A DNA stretch of 64,000 bases from positions 1-64,000 of the forward strand of contig CAZNWC010000007.1 in assembly GCA_964577055.1 (NCBI GenBank), written 5' to 3'. Origin of the DNA: PNNG01 sp964577055 (lineage in GTDB: Bacteria; Bacteroidota; Bacteroidia; UBA7662). A model generated the notes under the pieces. That model ran no database searches. It was given only the letters and a program-made list of their open reading frames with translations, and was not told where the DNA came from. The translations under genes and the position numbers were made by a program. This document shows positions 45,012 through 54,117 of the stretch, piece after piece (position 1 is the stretch's first letter; every line of letters begins with the position of its first letter).

Positions 45012-45943
45012 GGTTTGGGGACTGCCTCCTCCAGCAGAACGCTCCAGCAGGCATAGGTCGAATCGGCCAAAGGCAACAAGCCTGGTACGTCTTCCAGTTG
45101 GCTGATTTCGCGGTTATAAAAGCGCAAATAAGCCAGTACCGCTTCTTTTTGCAGGGCCGAGCGGCGTACATACAGGTATTGCAACCTGCTCAACGGGCGG
45201 TACACCCCGGCAACAATGTTTGCGCGACTGGGCAAAATGGCTTCTCCTTGGCCATTGTCGATGGCCAGCGCCTTGAGCCGGTCGCGGTTTTCGGCGAAAT
45301 AGCCATAGCCAACATAACCCAAGGCATATTTGTCGCCCGCCACGCCGCTCACCAAAATATTGTCGTTTTCGCTGAAAGCATAATCGCCCCTGCCTGCACG
45401 GGCCTTCCCCAAAACAGCCTCGGTGAAAAAATCGTAGGTGCCCGAGCTCGGACCCGCCCCAAACAACACAACGCGGTCGGTGGGCCATCCCTTGCGCAAA
45501 TCCGACCAACGGGTGGCTTCGCCTTGCGCGCTGGTTTGCCACAAACGTTTGAGTTCGGCCAAGCTAATGTGGTTGGCCCATTGGTTCGATGGGTGAACCA
45601 CCACCACAATGCCGTCGTGTGCCAGCGGAAGTTCAATGAGCTCGATGCCCGCAGCGTCGAATTGGGCTTTTTCCTGTGCCGAAATAGGGCGAGAGGCATT
45701 GCAGATGTCAATTTCGTCGCGCAGCAATTTGCGCAAGCCGCCTCCCGTACCTGATACGCCGACCACCACCCTGAATTGAGGCTGCTCCTCAAAAAAACGC
45801 TCGGTTATGGCTTCTGTAATCGGAAAAACGGTGCTCGACCCATCGATGCGCACCAAGCTGTTGCGATCGCGCTGTGCAGGCAGACTACAAGCCGTCAACC
45901 AAGCCAAAAGGTTCCAAAGCAAATGAAATACAAAACGACGCAC
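45008..45943 (-). CDS. pstS: Phosphate-binding protein PstS
   Basis: A 311-residue exported phosphate receptor. A lipobox-like LTAC at residues 16-19 suggests membrane anchoring. Phosphate-contact loops are visible as RIDGSSTVFPI, GVSGTGGGLRKL and CNASRPI. It captures phosphate and delivers it to PstCA. The start codon is GTG at 45943; no ATG is available. A TACATTTG box at 45948-45955 is so close that a leaderless transcript is implied, if real. No phoU follows pstB. Confidence 0.92.
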   Translation of the reverse strand: MRRFVFHLLWNLLAWLTACSLPAQRDRNSLVRIDGSSTVFPITEAITERFFEEQPQFRVVVGVSGTGGGLRKLLRDEIDICNASRPISAQEKAQFDAAGIELIELPLAHDGIVVVVHPSNQWANHISLAELKRLWQTSAQGEATRWSDLRKGWPTDRVVLFGAGPSSGTYDFFTEAVLGKARAGRGDYAFSENDNILVSGVAGDKYALGYVGYGYFAENRDRLKALAIDNGQGEAILPSRANIVAGVYRPLSRLQYLYVRRSALQKEAVLAYLRFYNREISQLEDVPGLLPLADSTYACWSVLLEEAVPKP

Positions 45944-46073
45944 GAATCAAATGTACAAAGGCCGACCGAAGTTCGTATGAAGACAGTGTGAATTCATCAG
46001 TTGCAAGCGAAATTCTCAGAACAACTCAACAAGCGATGCTGCAATTCCGTATTTTGCCGCCAAATTACAAGCG

Positions 46074-46661
46074 TTGTACGCCATTGTCGACATAGAAACC
46101 ACCGGCAGTAAATACCCCGGCAACAACATCATCGATTTAGGCATCCTCATCCACGACGGCCGACAAGTAATTGCTACCTGGCAATCGCTTTTTAAGCCCG
46201 AAGTGCCCATACCTCCCTTTGTGGTAGAGCTTACAGGTATTACCGAAGAGATGGTGGCCGAAGCCCCACTGTTTGCCAGCAAAGCAGCTGAAATTTACCA
46301 TTTGCTCCAGGGCTGCACCTTTGTGGCCCACGATGTAAATTTCGATTATTTGTTTTTGCGGCACGAATTGTCGCTATCAGGTTTTACCCTCGAACTTCCC
46401 AAAATTTGCACCCTCAAAAACAGCCGCAAATTCCTGACTGGCCATGCCAGTTATTCGCTGGGCAAATTGTGCAAGGAACTGGGCATTGAGATATCCGACC
46501 GTCACCGCGCCTTGGGCGATGCAACCGCCACCGCCGCTTTGTTCGATTTGTTGCTGCCCCATTTAGCAGGCTATGCCCATTTTTTGAGCGATGGAACAGC
46601 TTCGGAAGTGAGTTTAGCAGAATTAGTGCGTAGCCCCAAGCCCAAAAAAAGCCGCAAATGA
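46074..46661 (+). CDS. DnaQ-like 3'-5' exonuclease (DEDDh)
   Basis: A 195-residue RNase T/DnaQ-fold exonuclease. ExoI motif D6-x-E8 (YAIVDIETTG), ExoII NFDYLFLRHEL and ExoIII HRALGDATATAALF give the DEDDh set. In this phylum such proteins are either proofreading subunits or N-terminal halves of UvrC-like GIY-YIG fusions; here only the exonuclease is present. The start codon is TTG at 46074, since families begin at YAIVDIETTG; the nearby ATG at 46036 is out of frame. It overlaps the next gene by 4 nt. Confidence 0.85.
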   Translation: MYAIVDIETTGSKYPGNNIIDLGILIHDGRQVIATWQSLFKPEVPIPPFVVELTGITEEMVAEAPLFASKAAEIYHLLQGCTFVAHDVNFDYLFLRHELSLSGFTLELPKICTLKNSRKFLTGHASYSLGKLCKELGIEISDRHRALGDATATAALFDLLLPHLAGYAHFLSDGTASEVSLAELVRSPKPKKSRK

Positions 46662-47089
46662 AAACCATCCTGCTCATTCTGCTCGGCTTGTGCACATACA
46701 CAAGCAGCGCACAACAAGCTTTGAGAGGGATCTGGCGCCTCGACGATGCCAAAACTGGCAAAGCCCTGCTGCACCTGCGCTTTGTACAGCAGGCCAATGG
46801 TTTGCAAGCCGTGGTGGTTGCCATTCCCGCAGCCTCACCCCTTGCCAAAAGCAAAAACTGTGATTTTTGTCCATCCAACGACCCTCGGCGCGGTAAACCC
46901 TTGCTGGGCATGGCCTTGCTTACGGGTTTGCAGCCCACCGGCAATCGCTGGGTGCAGGGCAGCTGGCTCGATCCCGAAAAAGGCTTTACCTATATGGCCA
47001 ACCTCCAAGCTGAGGGTCCCGATAAAATCAGGGTGTCGGTGATGTATGGCAAGATGGAAAAGCCGCGCTACTTGTACCGGGTGAAGTAG
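46658..47089 (+). CDS. DUF2147 family exported protein
   Basis: A 143-residue protein with a signal peptide ending TSSAQ. The DUF2147 pattern is visible: RGIWRLDDAKTGKALLHLRF, CDFCPSNDPRRGKPLLGMALL, GSWLDPEKGFTYMANLQ and VSVMYGKMEKPRYLYRV. Proteins of this lipocalin-like family are periplasmic with unknown ligand. It is coupled to the exonuclease gene by an ATGA overlap. Confidence 0.85.
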   Translation: MKTILLILLGLCTYTSSAQQALRGIWRLDDAKTGKALLHLRFVQQANGLQAVVVAIPAASPLAKSKNCDFCPSNDPRRGKPLLGMALLTGLQPTGNRWVQGSWLDPEKGFTYMANLQAEGPDKIRVSVMYGKMEKPRYLYRVK

Positions 47090-47182
47090 GGGTAAAAGCC
47101 AGGCTGCAAAAGGTGCTACACACGCCATCCACCATGGGTCATTTGCCAGCAAGACCGTATCTTCGTGTTTTAATTGTAATCC

Positions 47183-48535
47183 ATGGCAACTACCTACCTT
47201 ATTCGCGGCGCAACCCTCATCAACGAAGGAAAACAAACCATCACCAACGTATTGCTGCGCGATGGCAAGATCGCACAAATTGGCGCTCCCCATGAGGTTT
47301 CGGATGCCACGGTGATTGAAGCGACCGGTAAATGGCTGCTGCCAGGCGTCATCGACGGGCAAGTGCATTTCCGCGAGCCGGGCCTTACCCACAAAGCCGA
47401 CATCCACAGCGAATCGCGTGCAGCGGTAGCAGGCGGGGTAACGGCCTTCATCGACATGCCCAATACCCGTCCAAATGTGTTGTCGCTGCCCTTGCTCGAA
47501 GAGAAATATGCCATAGCTGCCACCAAATCGGTAGCGAATTACGGTTTTTTGCTGGGGGTGAATGGCGATAACCTCGATGAGGTACTGCAAACCGATACCA
47601 CACCCCTGTTGGCGGTCACCGACGATGGTTTGTATTTCACCAAAAAGGGCAATTTGCTGGCCGACAATCCCGCCATCCTCGAAAAACTGTTTGCCGGTTG
47701 CAAGGCCGTCATTGCCATCCATGCCGAAAAGGAAGCCATCATTGAGCTGAACGAGGAACATGCGCGTGCAAAGTTTGGCGAAGACGTTCTAGCAGCCATG
47801 CACCCCCTCATCCGCTCTACCGAAGCCTGCTACAAAGCCAGCGCCGATGCCATTGCCTTGGCCAAAAAGCACGGGGCACGTTTGCACATCTTGCACCTGA
47901 GCACCGCGGCCGAAACGGAATTGTTCGACAACAGCATTCCCTTGGCCGATAAAAAAATCACCACCGAAGCTTCGGTCCACCACCTCTGGTTCAGCGACAA
48001 AGATTACGAGCGTTTGGGCATGCGCATCAAGTGGAATCCGGCCATCAAAACCGAGGCCGACCGACTGGGACTGTTGCAGGCCTTGAACGACGACCGCATC
48101 GACCTGATCACCACCGACCACGCCCCGCATACGCTCGACGAAAAGTTGCAGCCGTACTTTACCTCTATGTCGGGTGCGCCTTTGGTACAACATTCGTTGG
48201 TATGCATGATTGAGTTGCACAAACAAGGCCACATTTCGCTCGAAAAGCTGGTGGAGAAGATGTGCCACAATCCGGCCATTTTGTACCGCATTGCCGACCG
48301 CGGTTTTGTGCGCGAAGGCTATTGGGCCGACTTGGTGCTGGTTGATCCGCAAGCGAGCTGGGAAGTGCAGCCCGACAACATCCTCTACAAATGCGGCTGG
48401 TCGCCCCTTGAAGGCACCCGTTTCAGCAGCCAGGTGACCCATACTTTTGTAAACGGACAGCTGGCCTATGAAAACGGCCAGGTGCACGATGAGGTGCGAG
48501 GTATGGCCATTGAAGTTGTACCTAGAAAAAAATAG
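47183..48535 (+). CDS. pyrC: Dihydroorotase
   Basis: A 450-residue amidohydrolase that cyclises carbamoyl-aspartate to dihydroorotate in pyrimidine synthesis. LPGVIDGQVHFREPGLTHKADIHSES, DMPNTRPNV, HILHLSTAAETELF and TTDHAPHTLDEK match class I dihydroorotases. In the first metal motif the usual DxHxH reads D58-G-Q60-V-H62, so one His is Gln; I believe this is common in Bacteroidota enzymes. It probably shares a transcript with the DUF2200 gene 2 nt downstream. A TATCTTCG box lies at 47158-47165. Confidence 0.9.
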   Translation: MATTYLIRGATLINEGKQTITNVLLRDGKIAQIGAPHEVSDATVIEATGKWLLPGVIDGQVHFREPGLTHKADIHSESRAAVAGGVTAFIDMPNTRPNVLSLPLLEEKYAIAATKSVANYGFLLGVNGDNLDEVLQTDTTPLLAVTDDGLYFTKKGNLLADNPAILEKLFAGCKAVIAIHAEKEAIIELNEEHARAKFGEDVLAAMHPLIRSTEACYKASADAIALAKKHGARLHILHLSTAAETELFDNSIPLADKKITTEASVHHLWFSDKDYERLGMRIKWNPAIKTEADRLGLLQALNDDRIDLITTDHAPHTLDEKLQPYFTSMSGAPLVQHSLVCMIELHKQGHISLEKLVEKMCHNPAILYRIADRGFVREGYWADLVLVDPQASWEVQPDNILYKCGWSPLEGTRFSSQVTHTFVNGQLAYENGQVHDEVRGMAIEVVPRKK

Positions 48536-48537
48536 CC

Positions 48538-48903
48538 ATGGAACCAACTGCCGAACACAACGGACGCATTGCCCGCTTGGCTTTTGCCTCGGTATACCCG
48601 CATTATGTAACCAAGGTGGAGAAAAAGGGCAGAAGCAAGGAGGAGTTGCACACTGTGATTGAATGGCTCACGGGTTTTGATGCAGCAGCATTGGAAGGTT
48701 TGATAGCCGAAAAGGCCACCTTTGCCCAGTTTTTTGAGCGTGCCAGGCTGCACCCTGCGGCCCACCTCATCACCGGCAGCATTTGCGGCTACCGCATCGA
48801 AACCATCGAAAACGACCTCACCCGCCAAACCCGCTACCTCGATAAGCTGGTAGAAGAGTTGGCCAAGGGCAGGCCGTTGGAGAAGATCATGCGGAAGCTT
48901 TAG
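48538..48903 (+). CDS. DUF2200 family protein
   Basis: A 121-residue protein. RIARLAFASVYPHYVTKVEKKGRSKEEL, VIEWLTGFD and FFERARLHPAAHLITGSICGYRIE match DUF2200, a small all-alpha family of unknown function. It starts 2 nt after pyrC, so it is co-transcribed. It converges with the peptidase gene 4 nt downstream. Confidence 0.88.
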   Translation: MEPTAEHNGRIARLAFASVYPHYVTKVEKKGRSKEELHTVIEWLTGFDAAALEGLIAEKATFAQFFERARLHPAAHLITGSICGYRIETIENDLTRQTRYLDKLVEELAKGRPLEKIMRKL

Positions 48904-48907
48904 CGTT

Positions 48908-50638
48908 TCAATTTATTATCCTTCCCACCGGCAACACCATCAGGCCAGGTTCTATGCGTCCACTTTCGCGGTAAACCCAATCGAGTTGGGCACGGGGCGA
49001 AGGTGTTTTGCCAGCAGCGGCCTGCTCGTTTTTCCACTTTTCGAAGGCTGCTTTGAGTGCAGGCCTTTCGCGCAACAGTTCTTCTGCTGTGCCGTCAAAA
49101 ACATAGGCACTGAAGTACTCCTTTTGCTGCAACTGCGCATCAAAAAAATTCCAATTGAAATAACTGTCCACCGCCTTGGGTTCGAGTACTTCCACCACAA
49201 AGCGGTCGGTGCCGTAGACCGTGGGCAGGTACCAGTCGCCGGCGAAGTAGCGCTGACTGTCGACCACCGTTTCCACTTCTACCCCATGATGCAAATAATG
49301 TCCTTCATAGGGGCGTGAAGCGGTTTTGTAATCGCGCACCCGGTAACGTTGCACCAGCAGCGTGGTGTCGTTGGGCAGGGGCCACATGGGAACGCGGTTC
49401 CAGCGCAGCCGGTCGATCACGGCATGCCAAGCTTGGGGAACCACATAGGCGCGTGGTTTCGATACGCTGTCGATGCCCAGGGCATGCGGATACCATGCCA
49501 CCAGGGCTTTCCAGGGCGATGAACGGTCGTAATATAGCTGATCGCGGCCATGAACGGCGCTGGTTTTTTTGCGTGCCGTATAGCCTAAGAATAGGAAGCT
49601 GTCGACACGCTGCTGGTCTACTTGCCAATTCAGGGCCATGCTACTGGCTTGGGCGGTAGCTTGCCGGGCGCGTGCACGGGCCAGCAGCAAATTATTTTTG
49701 TTCGATGCAGCGGCTTTGAGGTTCAAATGCAGCAGTTCGTAAGTTGCTTTGTAGCGTGTGGGGTAGTCTTTGAGCATGTGTGTCTCGAGCACATAGGCCA
49801 CTGTGTGCCAAAGGGCTGCATATCCGCTGCCGTAACGAGGAGTTTCGATGAAGGTTTCGATGCCGCTTTCGGGGGTTTCGCCTTTGGTATTCACGTAAGG
49901 GGCCATAGGAAAGCCCAAGGCCGCCATGCCGTTGTAAAGGGCAGGCGTGAGGGTGTCGGTCATCCAGCCGCTGATTTCGGGACGTAGCTTGTCTTTTTGC
50001 GTTTCAATGAGCGTCATCACATGCTGATAATCTGCCCCGTTGGTGGTGTGGGTTTCGAGGTAGAGGTCGGGGTCCCACTCCCGAAACAAACGCACCAGCG
50101 ACTGGGCATTGCGGCTGTCGAGTTTGATGAAATCGCGGTTGAGATCGAGGTTTTGGGCATTGCCGCGGAAGCCGTAGGCCTCGGGACCGTTTTGGTTGGC
50201 GCGGCTGAAGCTATTCCGCTTCAGGCTGCCATCTACATTGTAAATGGGCACAATCACCACGGTGAGTTGCCGCAGCAAATCGCGGTAAGCAGGTCGGCTC
50301 ACCAGGTCGCGGGCCAATTGCATGCTGGCGTCAATGCCTTCGGGTTCGCCGGGGTGGATGCCGTTGTTGATGAAAACTACCGCGCGCTGGTTTTTACGCA
50401 CCGTGGCCGAATCAAAGCCGCCGGTGCTGATAACAACCCGGTGCAAAGGCCGCCCGCTATCGGTGATGCCCACACTGTCGATGCGCACCAGTTTGGGTGC
50501 CGCTTTGGCCAATTCCTGGTACCAGCCGATGCAGTCGGCATGGGTGGTGGTTTGGTTGCCGTTGCCTTTTTCGTAGGGGGTAGGTTGGGCCAAAGCAGTC
50601 TGCACGAGCAGGAGCAAGGCCAAAGTCAATCGTTGCAT
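48908..50638 (-). CDS. Exported M14-family zinc carboxypeptidase-like protein
   Basis: A 576-residue protein with a signal peptide ending ALAQ. The zinc site is H95-P-G-E98 (NNGIHPGEPEG) and H197 (YLETHTTNGADYQH). NLDLNRDFIKLD carries the carboxylate-anchoring Asn-Arg pair, and IVPIYNVDG is typical of M14. The general base Glu expected in the C-terminal half of the domain is probably in ESGIETFIETPRYG (inference). It likely trims peptides in the periplasm or outside. The ATG at 50638 was chosen over a TTG two codons upstream. Confidence 0.85.
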   Translation of the reverse strand: MQRLTLALLLLVQTALAQPTPYEKGNGNQTTTHADCIGWYQELAKAAPKLVRIDSVGITDSGRPLHRVVISTGGFDSATVRKNQRAVVFINNGIHPGEPEGIDASMQLARDLVSRPAYRDLLRQLTVVIVPIYNVDGSLKRNSFSRANQNGPEAYGFRGNAQNLDLNRDFIKLDSRNAQSLVRLFREWDPDLYLETHTTNGADYQHVMTLIETQKDKLRPEISGWMTDTLTPALYNGMAALGFPMAPYVNTKGETPESGIETFIETPRYGSGYAALWHTVAYVLETHMLKDYPTRYKATYELLHLNLKAAASNKNNLLLARARARQATAQASSMALNWQVDQQRVDSFLFLGYTARKKTSAVHGRDQLYYDRSSPWKALVAWYPHALGIDSVSKPRAYVVPQAWHAVIDRLRWNRVPMWPLPNDTTLLVQRYRVRDYKTASRPYEGHYLHHGVEVETVVDSQRYFAGDWYLPTVYGTDRFVVEVLEPKAVDSYFNWNFFDAQLQQKEYFSAYVFDGTAEELLRERPALKAAFEKWKNEQAAAGKTPSPRAQLDWVYRESGRIEPGLMVLPVGRIIN

Positions 50639-50877
50639 CCTCAAAGGTAAACTTGCGAGGCAAATTCTGTGTGAGTGGTTTGAGTAGATGGTGATTTTGG
50701 GAGAACGAGCAGTTCGGTAGCGTTAACAATTAAAAGTTAAATTGGACATTATGTGTGGGTGAATGACTGCTTCAAAATGCAATTTTTTCCAAAGCCTGCG
50801 CACCGCCAGCCCCAGCGGGGCATCATCTGCGTAGCAGCAGGTGTTGCAGAAAAAATCCGTAGCTTTCCTCAAAAAAA

Positions 50878-51300
50878 ATGGAAAAATCATATACCCAAGG
50901 CGACCTCACAGTGTATTGGGAACCCACCCTTTGCAGCCACTCTACCCACTGCTGGAAAAGCCTGCCACGCGTTTTTAAACCCAGGGAACGGCCATGGGTT
51001 GATTTGAACGGGGCCGAAGCCGATGCCATTCGCACCGCTGTAAAGGCTTGTCCAAGTGGCGCCCTCTCGCTCCAACCACACGGGGAAGTAGTGGCCAAAC
51101 CCGCCAATGGTCCGGCCAGCACCTTGCCCACCATGAATCCCTTGCCCAACGGTCCCCTCGAAGTGAGTGGCCACATCCGCATCCGTGAAAATGGCCGCGA
51201 TGTAGAATTGCTGGGCAAGACGTATTTTTGCCGCTGCGGGGCTTCGGGCAACAAGCCGTATTGCGACGGCAGCCACCACCGCGTTGGATTTGAAGGATGA
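50878..51300 (+). CDS. Fused Fer4_19 / CDGSH iron-sulfur protein
   Basis: A 140-residue protein. An N-terminal Fer4_19-type ferredoxin-like domain (residues 1-65) has only C19, C25 and C58 in the usual places (LCSHSTHC, VKACPSGAL), so its cluster may be incomplete. A C-terminal CDGSH 2Fe-2S domain shows C118-R-C120, P127, C129-D-G-S-H133 exactly as in mitoNEET. It is likely an electron or cluster carrier. It is first of a three-gene unit: its stop overlaps the mnmH start by 4 nt. Confidence 0.88.
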   Translation: MEKSYTQGDLTVYWEPTLCSHSTHCWKSLPRVFKPRERPWVDLNGAEADAIRTAVKACPSGALSLQPHGEVVAKPANGPASTLPTMNPLPNGPLEVSGHIRIRENGRDVELLGKTYFCRCGASGNKPYCDGSHHRVGFEG

Positions 51301-52319
51301 ACCACCCCAGGCGCCTGCCCATTGAGTCGTTTTTAGCTGCATTGCCCCAAGGCATCTGCCTCGATGTGCGCTCGCCCGGTGAATACGCCGCCGGCCACCT
51401 GCCTGACGCCCTTTCTTTTCCCCTCTTCAGCGATGCCGAGAGGGCTGAAATAGGGACGGCTTACAAACAAGTCAGTGTGGAAAAGGCATTTGAGTTGGGT
51501 TTGTTGTATACAGGACCCAAAATGCTGGGTTTTGTACGCCAAGCACGTGAATTGGCTGAAGGCAGGCCCTTGCTGGTGTATTGCTGGCGGGGCGGACAAC
51601 GCTCCGGGGCCTTGGCCTGGCTACTGGCACAAGCCGGTTTGACCTTATATGTGCTCGAAGGGGGTTACAAATCGTGGCGGAATTACGCCCACCAACTTGT
51701 AGAGCAATCTTATCAACTCCGTGTTTTAGGCGGCCCAACTGGCAGTGGCAAAACCGATGTGCTGCATGCCTTGGCAGCAGCGGGTGAACAAGTCATCGAT
51801 TTGGAAGCCCTGGCCGCGCACAAAGGATCGGCATTTGGGGCCATCGACATGCCTACTCCGCCCACTCAAGAACACTTCATCAACTTGCTGGCCGATCAAC
51901 TGCGCCGGCTCGATGCCACGCGCACCCTTTGGGTAGAAGACGAAAGCCGAATGATTGGACAACTCAACATCCCCGCGCCCTTTTTCAAACAAATGCAGCA
52001 AGCGCCCTGCCTACTGCTGGAAATGCCCATGGAAATGCGTTTAAACCGACTGGTAGCCGATTATGGAAGGGCCGACCAGCGTCAATTGCGCATCGCCTTC
52101 GAAAAAATCGGACGCAAACTCGGCGGTCAACACCTCAAAGCGGCTTTAGCCTTTTTGGAACAAGGCCAACTGACAGAGGCTGCTGCATTGGCCTTGCGTT
52201 ATTACGACCGCGCCTATGCCCTCGACCTGGAGGAGCGGGCACCTGAACGAATTGTCCGCTGGGTTGTTGATCATGCAGATCCTGCGCACATCGCCCGCCA
52301 ATTGCTGCAACATAGCTGA
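51297..52319 (+). CDS. mnmH: tRNA 2-selenouridine synthase
   Basis: A 340-residue protein. The N-terminal rhodanese domain has the active Cys96 in LVYCWRGGQRSGALAWLL; the C-terminal P-loop domain has GGPTGSGKT at 145-153. Using selenophosphate and geranylated intermediates, it converts 2-thiouridine at the wobble position of tRNA-Lys/Glu/Gln to 2-selenouridine. Length is normal. selD, its selenium donor, lies 5 nt downstream. Confidence 0.95.
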   Translation: MNHPRRLPIESFLAALPQGICLDVRSPGEYAAGHLPDALSFPLFSDAERAEIGTAYKQVSVEKAFELGLLYTGPKMLGFVRQARELAEGRPLLVYCWRGGQRSGALAWLLAQAGLTLYVLEGGYKSWRNYAHQLVEQSYQLRVLGGPTGSGKTDVLHALAAAGEQVIDLEALAAHKGSAFGAIDMPTPPTQEHFINLLADQLRRLDATRTLWVEDESRMIGQLNIPAPFFKQMQQAPCLLLEMPMEMRLNRLVADYGRADQRQLRIAFEKIGRKLGGQHLKAALAFLEQGQLTEAAALALRYYDRAYALDLEERAPERIVRWVVDHADPAHIARQLLQHS

Positions 52320-52324
52320 CCACC

Positions 52325-53347
52325 ATGAACGACCTCAAACTCACCCATTACAGCTCGGCTTCGGGCTGTGGCTGCAAAATTGCACCGGCAGTGCTCGACC
52401 AAATATTGGGTGGACTCACACCGGGCCATTTTCCGGCTTTGTTGGTAGGTCCTGGCCAGCGCGACGATGCCGCCATCATGACCTTGTCAGGAGGTGAACA
52501 TTTGGTAGCCACCACCGACTTTTTCACCCCATTGGTCGACGATGCCTACGATTTTGGCCGCATTGCCGCCACCAACGCCCTCAGCGATGTGTACGCCATG
52601 GGGGGAAGGCCCATTTTGGCCCTCAGCATTTTGGGATGGCCTGTAGATAAATTACCCGCCGAAATGGCGGCCGAAGTCTTGCGTGGCGCCCAAGAAGTGT
52701 GCGAGGCAGCCGGCATTCCCCTGGCAGGCGGCCACAGCATCAGCAGCAGCGAGCCCATTTTTGGCTTGGCGGTCAACGGCCTGGTGGCCCCGCACGCCCT
52801 GCGCACCAATGCCATGGGCAAGGCGGGCGATGTGTTGTTTTTAACCAAACCCTTGGGGACCGGCATTTTAGCCAAGGCCCTCAAAACCGATCGGCTGAGC
52901 ACGCCCGATTTGTTCCGATTGCTGCAAATCACCACCGAACTCAACCACATTGGCACTGTGTTGGGCGAAATGCCCTATGTGCACGCCCTCACCGATGTCA
53001 CCGGTTTTGGTTTGCTGGGCCACCTGCTCGAAATGGCAGATGCTTCGGGTTGTGGTGCCGAATTGTTGCTCGAAAACATTCCGCTTATTCCTGGTTTGCA
53101 GCATTACCTCGACCAAATGTTGGTGCCCGATCAGGTGTACCGCAACTGGAACAGCTACGGGCAGCGCGTCACAGGCATTCAAGGTGCGGAGTTCATGTAT
53201 TTATGCGATCCACAAACCAGTGGCGGATTGCTCATCAGCGTAGATCCATTGGCGGTCGACACTTTTGTGCACAAAATGCAGCAGCACCAGCAAGCGATTT
53301 GGCCCATTGGTCAATTGACTGCTGAATTGGGCATTGTGGTGATCTAG
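52325..53347 (+). CDS. selD: Selenide, water dikinase
   Basis: A 340-residue protein that makes selenophosphate from selenide and ATP. The catalytic loop reads SGCGCK with C15, C17 and K18 (Cys form, no selenocysteine). GPGQRDDAAIM, TTDFFTPLVDDAYDFGRIAA and AGGHSISSSEPIFGL are the ATP/Mg motifs, and LTDVTGFGLLGHLLEM and CDPQTSGGLLI complete the AIRS-like fold. It feeds the adjacent mnmH product. No selA or selB is in the window. Confidence 0.96.
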   Translation: MNDLKLTHYSSASGCGCKIAPAVLDQILGGLTPGHFPALLVGPGQRDDAAIMTLSGGEHLVATTDFFTPLVDDAYDFGRIAATNALSDVYAMGGRPILALSILGWPVDKLPAEMAAEVLRGAQEVCEAAGIPLAGGHSISSSEPIFGLAVNGLVAPHALRTNAMGKAGDVLFLTKPLGTGILAKALKTDRLSTPDLFRLLQITTELNHIGTVLGEMPYVHALTDVTGFGLLGHLLEMADASGCGAELLLENIPLIPGLQHYLDQMLVPDQVYRNWNSYGQRVTGIQGAEFMYLCDPQTSGGLLISVDPLAVDTFVHKMQQHQQAIWPIGQLTAELGIVVI

Positions 53348-53441
53348 TGGGTTGCTCGTCAAAAAAACGGGGTAGTTAAGCCGCTACAGGGTTTACTGTG
53401 GAATCACTGTGTTCATAAGGGCAATTTGGCTATTTTCGTTT

Positions 53442-53891
53442 ATGAAAAACCTGCTTTTCCTCGCCTTGCTGTTGCCTGCCTGGGCTACGGCGCAAAGCAC
53501 CCCTTCTGCCTACGACAGCGCCTTTGCCGCTCGCCTCGGTGCCGATGGCTACGGCATGAAAACCTATGTGATGGCCTACCTCAAGCGTGGGCCCAACCGC
53601 CCGGCCGACAAAGCCGAAGCCGCCCGTTTGCAAAAAGCACACATGGACAACATTGGTCGTTTGGCCGACATGGGCAAATTGGTCATGGCGGGTCCCTTTT
53701 TAGACACCGGTGCCATCCGCGGCATTTACATCTTTGACGTGCGTACCATTGAAGAGGCGGCAGCCCTTACCGCCACCGATCCAGCCATCCAATACGGCAG
53801 TCTGCAAATGGAACTGCATCCCTGGTACGGCAGTGCCGCCTTGGTAGAACTGAATGCGCTGCACAAAAGGGTGCAGAAAAAATCGTTTTGA
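53442..53891 (+). CDS. Exported YciI-like protein
   Basis: A 149-residue protein with a signal peptide ending ATAQ. The YciI/dimeric ferredoxin-like pattern follows: KTYVMAYLKRGPNR, HMDNIGRLADMGKLVMAGPF and GIYIFDVRTIEEAAALTATD, ending with LHPWYG. YciI proteins often form dimers with a His-Asp pocket; here H (in HMDNIG) is present. Function unknown. A TATTTTCG box at 53431-53438 lies just upstream. Confidence 0.8.
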   Translation: MKNLLFLALLLPAWATAQSTPSAYDSAFAARLGADGYGMKTYVMAYLKRGPNRPADKAEAARLQKAHMDNIGRLADMGKLVMAGPFLDTGAIRGIYIFDVRTIEEAAALTATDPAIQYGSLQMELHPWYGSAALVELNALHKRVQKKSF

Positions 53892-54117
53892 GCGATCGGG
53901 AAAATTTTGGGTGTCAGCGGCACGCAAACTGGGTTAAATGACTTGAAGGAAGGGCCGCTCACACATCAACATTGCGGCAATGGCTTACAGCGGTAGGACA
54001 AAATTGAGCAGGGGTGTAGCGCCGCGGGCCAATGGAATGAGGCAATGTACGAATGTGTCAAGTCCAACTTAGACTTTTCAGGCCTTTTCCCGTATTTTCG
54101 CCCTGCAATCAAAAGGC

